64,000 bases of DNA, from positions 3,534,001 to 3,598,000 of the forward strand of contig JAKNDB010000107.1 of NCBI GenBank assembly GCA_024305405.1, written 5' to 3'. Source of the stretch: Dirofilaria immitis. Lineage: Eukaryota > Nematoda > Chromadorea > Rhabditida > Onchocercidae. The translations under genes were made by a program, and so were the position numbers. Shown here piece after piece: positions 50,801-61,594 of the stretch; positions within the stretch are counted from its first letter, which is position 1, and each line of letters begins with the position of its first letter. The notes beneath the pieces were generated by a model. The model did not search any database, had not been told where the DNA came from, and saw nothing but the letters and a program-made list of their open reading frames with translations.

Positions 50801-51221
50801 ATCATTATACATACTAAACTATGAAACATCAGTTTTAGAGGTTTGTTATTCAGATTAATAGATGAGATTAATTTCAAAAATTCCTGCTTGACTGATAATT
50901 TTTGAAAGTTCTGCGAAATTATTTTATTAATAAAGAAGCCATAAGTATTGTTTTTGACAAAGCGTGTTAATCAATAATATAAAATTTACATAAACTTTTT
51001 ACCTTATTGTAATTTACAAAATAACAGTAACTATAATTTCATATGATTTATTATAGAAGCTAACATATTATTCGAATGTTTATTTTATTGTTAATGGATA
51101 CATTGATTATATGATTAACAATAATATATACTACAAATGATAAATAGCAATATTCCTGTTATCAATTCACCTGCTCTTGATACTGAAATTATTTTTATAT
51201 TCGCGAAGTGTTGAAAGTTCA

Positions 51222-51383
51222 GGCGCGCTACACTGGAGGAATCAGCGTGCTGTAACCATTACCGAAAGATATTGGTGACTCCTTGAAAATCCTCCGTTAT
51301 CGGAATCGGGAATTGCAATTATTTTCCTTGAACGAGGAATTCCTAGTATGTGTGAGTCATCAGCTCATGTTTGATTACGTTCC
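51222..51383 (+). pseudogene. Decayed fragment of the 3' part of 18S rRNA
   Basis: It contains the ordered conserved words GCGCGCTACACTGGAGGAAT, CCGAAAGATATTGGTGA, TTGAAAATCCTCCG, CGGGAATTGCAATTATTTTC, AACGAGGAATTCCTAGTA and GTGTGAGTCATCAGCTCA, then GATTACGT. Differences from the usual sequence (CTCATGTTTGATTACGTTCC for CTCACGTTGATTACGTCCC) are mainly transitions and one insertion, as in a decaying copy. The rest of the 18S gene, the ITS and 5.8S are absent. It lies about 9 kb from the 28S fragment. Confidence 0.95.
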
Positions 51384-54300
51384 AATTTAAAAGGTCATCA
51401 TGTATTTATAACTGCAATTTCTTAGCTAAGCTAAAGATTTATAAAAATTTTTATTTTCTGCAGTTTCGACATATTTTGCAGATCTATGCTTGACGTTTCT
51501 ATTGCTATTTTTTTTTACCATCACTCTTCATGGTATCATAGCTTTAAGATAAAAATAAATTTGTCAAAATTAAAATCTATTGCTCACCTGTGTTCATTCT
51601 AAAGTAACAGAATTTTGGACGAGTAATATTCGAATTTGATAGTGGTATATCGTTCAGTTGATACATTAAAAAGAAGCGGATTTATTACGAAAAAAAAAAA
51701 AGGTCGTTTCTTTTTGCATCATTAGTGTACGCATCCGTTGATTATCCGTGGAATACAATGGATTGATAAATTGATAAAATTATTGATTGGTAGAAGTGAT
51801 TTGCATGAAATGAAATGTCGATATCTCCTTTACTCAGAGTTTTTGGAATTGTTAATTAATAAAAACGTGGATGAAGTAAACAGCTCTATATAGATTATTA
51901 GAAATTATAATTATTAATGAATCATCAAATTTAACAAATGCAGCATTTTAAGAAATAATAATTAATTAAAAAATTAAATTAATAAATGATGCAATCAAAT
52001 TTTTACCTTTTAAGTTTTTAATTTCAATTTAATCTAATCATAGCAAATAGTTAATGAATGTCATTTCTTGATCATATGATTTAATAATATTTAATTCACA
52101 TAACTGAATTGAATACAACGAAAAGCAGGAATGGCTTGCGACAAAAATTTCATATCGTTCGTATCGATTAGAACGAAATCTAAAAAGATTAAATGAAAAT
52201 CAATCTTCAATTTAAAAAATACTTTTATTATTCACAATTATTCATATGAAGCTTGAAAATGATAGTATAATTTCAAATAAATCTTATTTCAAATTTCATT
52301 TATTTTCAAATAAGATATTATTTTAGAAAAGATGATAATGATATTTTATAAATATCAATGAACTGATAAGAAATGGATCGATATATTAATCAATTGTATG
52401 TATATTAAACACATCAAATATTATATGCATACAATTGAATGATTCTATATGATAAAATCGAAATCTATAAAAAGTAATTTTGGATGAAAACTGAATATTT
52501 GAAAAAATGAATAATATTTGACAAAAGCGAATTCATCGAGGAAATTTAAGTATCATATTAAATTAAATATAAATTTCATATGGATCTGAAAACTGATAAT
52601 AATTAACACAGTTATTAATGATGATTTAATGATTGAAATGGAAAGGATGGTTACAATGATCATTTACTACCTTTATTGACTGATTACAATGAAGTTCAAG
52701 AACTTTAGACAGGTAAATATCTACTTAAATATTGTGACATCGCTGAGGATAATAATAAACAATACAAAATGGTTAGAATAAAAATAGAGAATTATTTATT
52801 CATCCATTTCTGTCATTTAATTATTCAAATTTATTTATTCTTTCAACTATTAAATTCATAAAAATTATGTGAACTTATAATATTTAAACATGCTGTATTG
52901 TACTTTAATTACTCTTTAATATATTTACAATTTGATCTCTATTTTTCTTTTGACCTCTAGCTATTTATGAAATTATATTGAATCAATTGATATGCAATGA
53001 GATAAAAGAAGAAATACCATTTATAAAAATATTTTAATTTTACTCTCTCCTCAATCTATTGTTGACTAACATCATTATGATAAGAAAAAAAAATCAAAAA
53101 TGTGATAGTTAAAGATATCCTAAGCAATTCAGTGTATCAGAATAGAAGAAGGATATAGGATAATTTCAAAATTTATCTTATTCCTAAATACTATTTCTTA
53201 TTGTTTAGTAAAATGAATCAATTAAATTTCATTATTTCATAAATTTTTTTATATTTTTCCAATAATAAGTGACTTTTGCTGGAAAATATGATATTAAAGT
53301 TTTTCATATTTTTTTTTTTTGTATTTACATTTGCATTGATTTATAGATATTTGTACTATTTTACTATTCTAAGATATATATAATATTATGAATTTATAGT
53401 TATTCTACTAAAGAATTAAATATTTATTATAGAGATTTTTCAAAGATATAATTTTTTATTATTTTATAAAAATAATTTCTTTAATAAATTTTGTATATTT
53501 CTTTTATGAATAACATATGTAATAATAAAATGTGAAGTTTTATGACTGAGAAAATTTTATCGAATGAAATGAATAAAATTATCAGCAAAATATAACGAAG
53601 ACTTAAATTATCAGCAAAATATAGCGGAAACTTTTTTATTCTTTTCTTCTGCATCTTTTACAATTATCAATCAAAGTTATCAATTATGATTCTAGTAAAC
53701 TAATATTATTTGATATTGAAATATGCATAATATTATTATTTATTATTAAAATATTCGAAAAAATTGCTACTATTTAAGGAAATGAGAGGAACATACATAC
53801 GATTATTTCCAAATATAAAATAATATTAATTTGCTTTAATTTCCTTTTAACTAATAATAATAATAATAATAAATTATTTTAACATATCGTTTATCAATTA
53901 TTTTTTTAATCGATATAAAATGAAAAAAATTTAAATAAAAATATAATTCCAATACGAACATTTTTTAATTTAATAATTTCTAAATACCTTTTTTTCTTTA
54001 CATCAGATCCTTCCGCTTTGTTTTCAACATAAAGTCTCAATGATTGTCAGCAAAATAAGCTTCATATTAATCTAAAAAAAAAAAAAAGAAATGGAAATGC
54101 GAATGACAGATTAATTCAATCTTACAATCAATTCGAATTATTTTTATTATTAATCTAAAAAGATTATTAATTTGGGCTATCATTTACTAGAACTTTTCAT
54201 TTCATATTGATTAAGTGAATTATAAACATTTCATTTGATATATCTAAGAAATATTTTTTTGTAAAGCATTGTTATTAGTATTAGTATTGCTTTAGTATAT

Positions 54301-55070
54301 TTAATTTTTTTCATTTCTATTAGTTCAACGATTTCATTTTTCATTTTGTTACTTTTTGTCAAATTATTAATCAATTACTTATTGCGAAATTAACATATAG
54401 AATTTGAAAGTTACAACTGATAATGTAATCATTTTAATTGATAATACAATTATTTTCGTTATTGCTGCTATATAAAGCCAAAATACGCAAAAAAATAATT
54501 CAAGAAACTTCAACTAACTCATAGTAATAAGATTTTGTGCAATCAGAAAACAGTCTCATTAGATCATTTGGTCAATGAATTATTTAATGATAGTCACGTG
54601 TCTCTTCTCGAGAATTATTGTTCATTTTTATTAGATACAAAATTAATCATATGGCAACGTGATACAAAATAATTGAATGACGTCAATAATCCTTTCTCTT
54701 TGAAGTCTTTGTCCTGCTTCAAAATCTCGAAGAAATTGAAATCTCACTAGATATTCCATACAATTGCCTTATGAAAATTCTCTACATCGATATAAAAGCT
54801 TAAATAAGACAAGACAAAGACATATGAAAATTGCTGGAAAAATCTAATTTATATAAGTTTAATGTGAGTGATAGAGAAAATGATAATTTGATAAAAGTTA
54901 TCACGTTCTTTATTAATTAGGTCTAGCTCAATAATTAATTTTCTAGACATTTAATTAATCACTGAGTCTTCTATAAATTTAATGGTTGTGAAACAGATGT
55001 TTTCTATGAAACATATTATTGAAACATCCCTTTTGGATCAATAATTATGATGAATTCAAAATCCAAATCT

Positions 55071-56870
55071 TCATAAGGGATCTTTGTTGGGTCGATAAAT
55101 GATTTCTCGATTCACTTCATAGGCATGCTTTTCATTGCGATACTCATTTGGTAAGCTCAAACCATTTAGATATTCTGTTTCTTCGGGTCGAGCTAGAATT
55201 ATTTCTAATTTTAGGCAATATTATGAAATCTGAAATGATGCAATAATGCGAACATTTGGATTCTTGCAGTATATATGTGCATGATATCTAATTTATAACC
55301 TAATAAAATTAACCTTTAAAAGATTTCAAAGATTTGTTTCGAAACACAATAGAAAATATATTTGAAGATAAGACAGTGATAGCGATGTATATCGATTGGG
55401 AACTATAGATGAAATATATGAAACTAACTTCACTATGTAATGAAGATTCTTTCAGGAAATTAAAATTAATCACTGCATAATTATCACTGTACAATATTAT
55501 CATACTAAAAATATATTAGTAGATGATAAGACGATAAAATAAACTATAATATAGTTCATTTTAAGAGACTAACCGATATAATCAAGGGTTGGCTTTTTTC
55601 GGATAATTTTGTGTAGAAAACATTTGTCCGAACATAAACAAATTATAATGATCATCGTTAGTAAGACAAAAGTAACAAGTAGTGAAGTGGATAATGCCGC
55701 CATTAAACTGAAATTTTTTTTTTTTAAGATAGGAAATTTTCTTATTAGCATTAATTTTAAAGTATTGATTAAAATAAAATATGCATTTCTATGAGCATTC
55801 AACATTAGCATTCAAGATTCGTCTTATTTTTGATTCGTTTAATTCTTTTTTTTCTTTTTTTTATTTACTTAATTCTTTGTTATCAGAAAAATTAACTATA
55901 AATTTTGGTATTTTGCTAAAGAAATTATTAAAATATTCTTTTAACTGAATTTGTTTCTGCAAATTGATGCATCTCTCAACGATATATGTAAATTGACAGT
56001 TCCATAAATTCATTATAAGCTTATGTTTCATTCTTCATTCATAAGATTTCTCATCTTTGTTTGATTTCAATAAAAGAATTTTGAATTAATAATATATTGA
56101 TATCCGACAATATTTGAATTCAGAAATTCTTTATTAGATTCTTTTCATCGACTATGGATAATATTGATTAAAGCGGTAAATGTTACGAAGATATTTTTAA
56201 AACAAGCTAAGAGAGAACAAATTATTGCATAATTTTTAGATTTACTGTATACTATTTTCTTCGCTTAAATTGAAATTTCTCAAACTCATATGCTTCAGTC
56301 TAAAAGTTGTACTATAATGCAAGGCTTATTTTTTCTCATTATCTTCTTATCATTGTCGTTTTCATATTATTGCAATATGAATATTATTGTTATTAATATT
56401 ACCATTATCATTCGCTATGCAAAAATAAAAGCACTTACTGATTCTCAAGAAAGGTCGGTTCACGGCAACAATTAAATCTAGGTGGATTGCAGCACCGATT
56501 TTCTTTTTCACGATGAAATTTTGTCGGACATACATATGCATCCACATATCGCCTTGTTTCTGATGATATCATATCACCGCACTGAACTCGCTCTGCACAT
56601 CCAAAAATTTTTACTTTTATATTCTCTTTTAGAAGGCTTTTACGCTTTTAATGAAAGCATTTGAAAAATGAATTTCAAAATGCAATAATTTTGAAGGATA
56701 CAGATTAAGATGCTAAATGGATGGATATATTAAAGATAGAGCAATGCATGAATTTAAAAGTTTTAATGATTAAAATCAATATTAAAAGGAAAGTTTCAAA
56801 AATTACCAGCTTGAATAGCAAATAAAGAGCAAGAATAAATGCCAAAAACTGTGCATAAAGCTTGTCTCAT
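55071..56870 (-). CDS. Shisa-like cysteine-rich single-pass membrane protein, four exons
   Basis: Exons (minus strand): 56870-56807, 56592-56439, 55707-55574, 55192-55071. All introns are GT-AG, and phases 1, 2, 1 agree without any correction. The product is 157 aa. A signal peptide (MRQALCTVFGIYSCSLFAIQ) is followed by a Cys-rich ectodomain: VQCGDMI, then YVCPTKFHREKENRCCNPP and FNCCREP. The CP...CC...CC spacing resembles the Shisa domain. One membrane segment follows (LLVTFVLLTMIIIICLC). The cytosolic tail is basic then Tyr-rich (KKPTLDYIARPEETEYLNGL, YRPNKDPL) with no Pro-rich motif. Exon 3 would stop right after its donor (CG|GTTAGT), so the exon-4 tail depends on splicing there. A TTTAG acceptor lies 3 nt before the ATG. 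Shisa proteins modulate receptor trafficking. That role is inferred here and the family assignment is tentative. The gene model is well supported by phase. Confidence 0.8.
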
Positions 56871-56873
56871 TTC

Positions 56874-56875
56874 CT
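56874..56875 (-). promoter_or_regulatory. Likely trans-splice acceptor of the Shisa-like gene
   Basis: ATTTAG directly precedes GAAATG on the minus strand, leaving a 3-nt leader. This is typical of an SL addition site. Inferred from sequence only. Confidence 0.5.
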
Positions 56876-58715
56876 AAATAAAAACAAATTATTATGTTTA
56901 AAATATTTTGAAAATTGAAGATTTGCGAAGTTGCCAAAAAAATCAAAATTCTAAAAATAGCAATGAGCGGGCAAAATGTAATTTATCAAATTAAAATCAA
57001 TCGATGGGTCATTCTTTCTAGTTTAAGAGGCAAAATTCACGGATAACATCAGTAATAAACGTTAGTGTGATTGACAAAAAAAATCGACGAGGAGCAAAAT
57101 GCTTCAGTTATTTCGGCACATACATTTATGTTGGAAGCTAAATTTGGAAAATTCACTTTCATTATTCATTAATAGGGATCGGGAAAGAACTGGCAAAATA
57201 AAACTTTAGAATTTTGTAAATTTAAAAATTTGAAAAGTTTGAAATTTTTCAAAGGAAATTTTAGCAAAGATTCATAAATTTGACATTGATCGAGAACTTT
57301 CCAAACGATGAAATCCATTTCAAAATTTAAAAGGACTTCCAGAATCATCTATGGAAATATTCTTAAACATAGGTTTTATATAAGAAAATAATAAATGATT
57401 AAACAAATTTAACGAATTCGTAACAAAAATGTGAAGGGATCGAAAGATGGACGAAATTGGCAGAATAGAAAAGAGGAAGAAGAATGTATGGATGAGAAAT
57501 AAGCTTCCATTTCGAGCATTTTCGGCATGCAGCTGCATTCGATCGCAGATTCTGCCAATTGATTCCCATCATATAACAAATTATATTGAAAAGAAGCAAA
57601 CAGAAATGAACAAACAGGTAGATATTAAGCAATAGTAAATTTGAGCAAAATTTGAAATCTATGAAGAATCAAATTGGGCTATTAGTATCGTATCAAACTA
57701 GGCCATTACTCTCTCTTTTTCGATCATTCCTTTTCACTTGTGCTTCTCCCGTGAATTAATCTCCTCTCCATTGATGTCACTACTTCACATCATCAACTAT
57801 AATAATAATACCACATACTTATACTAATACCATCTTCCAAAAGACCAAACGAATAATCTTTTTTAATTTTCCGTTCCCTCATTCTCAATCCCCGCTTTTC
57901 TCAATTCCCGCTTTTTCAATTCTCGCTTTTCTCAATCCCCGCTATTCTGAACCTCCGCTAAAACTCTTTTGATTGTAAAGCACGTGAAATGAATACATAT
58001 GCAATTTCAAAATTTTTTTTATTTGGGATACTTTCATGAAAATAAAAAATTATCGTATTTCTTATTAGGACATTTATTCGTTTTGTACAAGAAATTTCAT
58101 TTTCACTAATTTGCTTATAAACTCTTAGCTGAAAATGGAAAATAATCTTATGAGACAACGATTAAATGATTATTCAATTAGCTGAATTATCATTGGATGG
58201 TATGATGTGACAGTATATCTTCATTATATATAAAATGTAAATTTTATATATTTTTCGAATCAATCTTCTATTTTGTTTTCACATTAACCATCTGAATCAT
58301 GCATCTAATATACTTACAAAAGTCAAATATATAATGAAGCATTTATATCATGCATTTTAGTTGAAACAACAAAATGGAATATGTATTATTGGAGTAAGGT
58401 ACAGGTGAACAAATAAAAACGACAAACAAAAAGCCAAGTTTAAAAATTTTATTTCTAAATCAGACTAAATAAGATAATAAGCAAATGATTTTTAAATTTA
58501 AAAAGCTCATTTTATTCCAAAAATACCGATTTGATTCTTAGACAATATAGAAGAACAAAATCGCTGAAATAATTATTCAATATATCTGTTAAAATTGATA
58601 ATGATTGTAATGATTTCTGATTAAAATTTTATATTTTAAGAATTTATTTTTCATTTAAATTATGCAATAAATAATCGCTATAACATTATAATAATTCTTC
58701 GACAAATTTATTTTG
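56876..58715. other. Intergenic
   Basis: No supported gene. A 62-codon open frame at 57447-57635 (plus) begins MDEIGRIEKRKKNVWMRNKL but has no splice or family support. It contains a perfect inverted pair, AATTGGCAGAAT at 57455 and ATTCTGCCAATT at 57549. A 16-bp tandem repeat lies at 57885. Confidence 0.45.
57885..57959. repeat. 16-bp tandem repeat, about 4.5 copies
   Basis: Units related to TCAATCCCCGCTTTTC run from 57885 to 57959, the last being degenerate (TGAACCTCCGCT). It is unusually C-rich for this region. Confidence 0.9.
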
Positions 58716-58724
58716 ATTGTTAGA

Positions 58725-58892
58725 TTCTGCAAATTATTTCGTTATAGAAAATTGCGACGTAATTATTTCAAATGATGCATCTTCGAAATGTAGACGGAAC
58801 AAAGCTATTCCGATTAATCTATCGGAACTTGACCTTGACTATATTTACCTCACAGAAAGAATTCTGACAAAGTTTAATGCAAATTTATTTAG
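58725..58892 (+). pseudogene. Possible tensin/PTEN-like exon remnant abutting the Wolbachia insert
   Basis: After TTGTTAG (58724) the frame reads DSANYFVIENCDVIISNDAS, then SSKCRRNK, SELDLDYIYLTERIL and TKFNAN. The ELDL..Y.TERI pattern resembles the start of the PTEN-like domain of tensins (ELDLVYVTERII). No canonical donor follows, and similarity to host protein stops where the purB-like sequence begins at 58893. The resemblance is short and may be chance. If real, the bacterial DNA landed in or beside an old exon. Confidence 0.3.
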
Positions 58893-59057
58893 TTTAATAT
58901 ATGGCTAAAAACAGAAAAACTAGCGTGTGAAGCTCAAGCAAAGCTAGGAGTGATTCCAAATGATGTTGCTGAAAAGCTTTCTGGTGCTATTAAATTTGAT
59001 GTTGAACGTATTAATGAGATTGAATCCTCTGTAAAACACGATGTTATAGCTTTTTTA
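58893..59057 (+). pseudogene. purB: Wolbachia-derived adenylosuccinate lyase (purB) N-terminal fragment
   Basis: Fifty-five codons without a stop match the start of bacterial PurB: FNIWLKTEKLACEAQAKLGV, IPNDVAEKL, FDVERINEIESS and VKHDVIAFL. This is the N-terminal helical region of the enzyme of purine synthesis, which lies before the catalytic residues. The start codon region is missing, and after AFL the expected continuation is replaced by unrelated sequence and a stop. Codon use is AT-rich as in Wolbachia. The flanks are nematode-like AT-rich DNA and a spliced-looking gene follows at 59460. This is therefore read as a nuclear Wolbachia transfer, not a contaminating bacterial contig. It cannot make an enzyme. 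Confidence 0.9.
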
Positions 59058-59459
59058 ATTTTCATAAGATGAATAAGAATGTTAAAAATACCAATTTGAT
59101 TAATATTGCTATTGTAGTTATCGATGAATTCATAAGAAATACTATGAAATATATCGAAAATATTGGGCATGAATTATAGCATTAGCTAAATTTAATGGTA
59201 AAGAAATAAGAGAAAAAAGTCAATTAAAACAAATCAAAATTAAAATAAAAAATGAAAAAATAGTAATCATATAGTAACCTTCTGATTTCTTTAATAAAAT
59301 AAATGACTTCAGAAAACATATAGCAATCTTCTGACTTCTTTAATAAAAGAACTGCAGTAAAAGTATTCATAAAAATGTCGTTATATTTTTTTTGAATCAA
59401 ATAATACATAAATAAATTTCCTTCCATCATTTGTATCATATTTTATCTAATTCGAAATT
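59058..59459. other. Sequence 3' of the purB fragment, with a local duplication
   Basis: From 59087 a frame reads INIAIVVIDEFIRNTMKYIE then NIGHEL and, after a shift, ALAKFNGKEIREK. This may be more transferred bacterial DNA, but I cannot name it. At 59268-59355 two diverged copies of a roughly 58-bp unit lie in tandem (CTTCTGATTTCTTTAATAAA, CTTCTGACTTCTTTAATAAA). Confidence 0.45.
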
Positions 59460-60040
59460 ATGGAATTTCGTCATAATGGAGCCAATTCTACTACAAAAAG
59501 AAAATTACAATTAAACCAATCGTCATCCAAAGAAGTCTTGTCGAGTCCAAGAATACAGACGTAATGCACATTTAATTCGCAATGTCATCGCAATTCCATC
59601 CTTTTATCTATCTTTCTTCATTCATTCTTCTCCACAGAGAGCTAATTCAAAATGACAAACAATTGTAAATCTGCTAAAAAAATATCTTGAATTCAATGTA
59701 TTGATAGTAAAACTGAGGAATTATGATAGTGCGATGTTTTTTAAAAAGAAAGAAAAGTTTTTTTGAATTCTTTAATAGAACTTGTAAAAATTTACGATTC
59801 TATTCCTTCTTTTGAATATGATTATTCATAATCAGACCTATTTCGATTGAATCATTGATTTTTAATTTAGCTCCTCTCTTCTTCTTTACCAAAAAAAAAA
59901 AAAACACCGAACATCGTAGAAGTTAATTTTATGTTCAAGAAAGGATTTTCAAATAGAAACGATTTACATATTCTCCAACAAAAGCACCGGAAACCAATGT
60001 AGATGAGTATAGCTGTGATATAGCAGATGTTACCCATTAA
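59460..60040 (+). CDS. Small hypothetical two-exon protein (about 90 aa)
   Basis: Exon 1, 59460-59560, begins MEFRHNGANSTTKRKLQLNQ and ends SSPRIQ with an ACAGAC|GTAATG donor in phase 2. Exon 2, 59871-60040, has a TTTAATTTAG acceptor. It reads a Lys run encoded by A14 (59891-59904), then TPNIVEVNFMFKKGFSNR and, after a second A run, FTYSPTKAPETNVDEYSCD and IADVTH before TAA. Frame and phase agree only if one A is restored in the A14 run and one near 59962. No family is recognised. The gene could be real or a relic. It begins 400 bp after the Wolbachia fragment. Confidence 0.42.
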
Positions 60041-60450
60041 AAGGCTTACCAATAAATGGGATATTAATCGAGAAATACATCTGAAATGAATTATTTAAAT
60101 GATATTATCTAAAATGGAAGTGGGATACAAATGCAAGAAGTCAGCTGTTCATTATAGCATTTTATATTTATCTGTTTATTCATCTAACAATTTCGTTGAA
60201 TTCAATTTAATATATTTAATAGCTCTCAATCAATTCCATTTTCTTTCTTTGTCCCAAATACGATATTCGACAAATAAACTTTGACATTTCCGGAATGGTA
60301 ATTTTATTTTGGGCAAACTACAAAACCGATGATATCTTGGCAAGATGCAAATCTTTCTAGAATATGAAAATATCTTGCTCTGAATTGTCATTCAGTTTAT
60401 CTCCCAAAACTATCTCCAATTAGTATGAATTAACTTTGAAATTTGTGAAT
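60041..60450. other. Intergenic
   Basis: AT-rich sequence with no supported exon or repeat; it separates the small gene from the inverted-repeat element. Confidence 0.5.
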
Positions 60451-61594
60451 GTGCAATATATTTATTCATATGGTTAACATCGAGATTCCAAGTTTACGAG
60501 ACTCCAAGTTTACGAGATTCCAAATTTACTTCATTTATTCCTTTGCTGTTATAAAACAAATTAAAAGATAGCTAATATGCAAAATTTGATAGCTCTACAG
60601 ATTACAAAATAACAGGAAGTTTTTCATTAAGTTAATTTAATTAAGAAAGAAGCTTCTAACTTGTAATCATAAAAGTTTGAAGAGTTACATGAACTGTATC
60701 GTAAATTTTTTATAATTTCTTGATTATCTTATTTCCCACAATTATCAGTGTACAGAATGTGAAAATTGACATTAAAATAATTGATAACTTTCATCTTGAC
60801 TTGATTTAAATTCGATTTTCTATTCAATTTTGTACGAATCAAAATGATTCGAGTCTGGCATAGTTTTAAATCATATTTTAAAATTTTAATCAATAAAAAT
60901 TAATCGTCATTATAGCGAAACTTGAATAATAGTAAACAATAAATCATAATAATTAAATATCATTACTATCCTATGATTTGATAATATATTGATTCATTCT
61001 TCTTCGCTTTATTATCTTTCCTTCCCTCGAACAAACAAATCATTTGAAAAAAGAAAATATTCTAAATGATACTTTCAGTTAACCTTGAAATAAGACGACG
61101 ACTAATGTGATACTCAAAAGATTTCTTTTATTGCATTTTTTTTTGCTTCATTTTAAAATTTATCTTGGTTCATTCAATTTTATAGTCAAATTATATCAAA
61201 TCAAATTATTTTTAATAGTAACTACAATAAAATGATTTCAACAATTATTCCCTCTCTTCTCTCTTCTCTTCCGATCGAATTTCAACAATAACAACAACAA
61301 CAACAGCAACAACAACAGCAATAACAATAACAACAACAACAACAACAAAAATAGCGCAAAAGCAATTAACAATAATGGCATGCATCGAAATGTAAAAGAA
61401 TCTAAATATTTAACTTAATGAAAAATTTCCTGTTATTTTGTAATCTGTAGAACTATCAAATTTTGTATATTAGCTATCTTTTAATTTGTTTTATAACAGC
61501 AAAGGAATAAATGAAGTAAATTTGGAATCTCGTAAACTTGGAGTCTCGTAAACTTGGAATCTCGATGTTAACCATATGAATAAATATATTGCAC
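60451..61594. mobile_element. Element with about 185-bp terminal inverted repeats (foldback/MITE-like)
   Basis: The left arm 60451-60635 begins GTGCAATATATTTATTCATA and the right arm 61410-61594 is its near-perfect reverse complement, ending TATATTGCAC. Only a few substitutions separate the arms (GCTAATATGC versus GCTAATATAC). Each arm holds a subrepeated word, GAGATTCCAAGTTTACGAGA. The roughly 775-bp interior encodes no transposase and contains a CAA/CAG tract near its right end. No clear target-site duplication is visible at the borders. The arms are similar enough to indicate recent insertion or gene conversion. It is read as a non-autonomous DNA element or a large foldback repeat. Confidence 0.85.
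61285..61351. repeat. (CAA)n/(CAG) low-complexity tract
   Basis: A run of CAA with CAG and ATAA interruptions lies inside the inverted-repeat element. It translates to poly-Gln/Asn but ends quickly in stops, so no protein is called. Confidence 0.95.

Larger units (their letters stand above)
40332..55070. other. Gene-poor AT-rich desert
   Basis: Nearly 15 kb without a supported protein gene on either strand. It contains a 28S fragment near 42.5 kb and an 18S fragment near 51.2 kb, both decayed. Minor features include an inverted pair of 9-mers near 47.8 kb and a 29-bp local duplication at about 53578-53631 (TTATCAGCAAAATATA twice). Short less-AT-rich patches at 44990-45120 and 45330-45420 show no exon structure. 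Confidence 0.55.
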
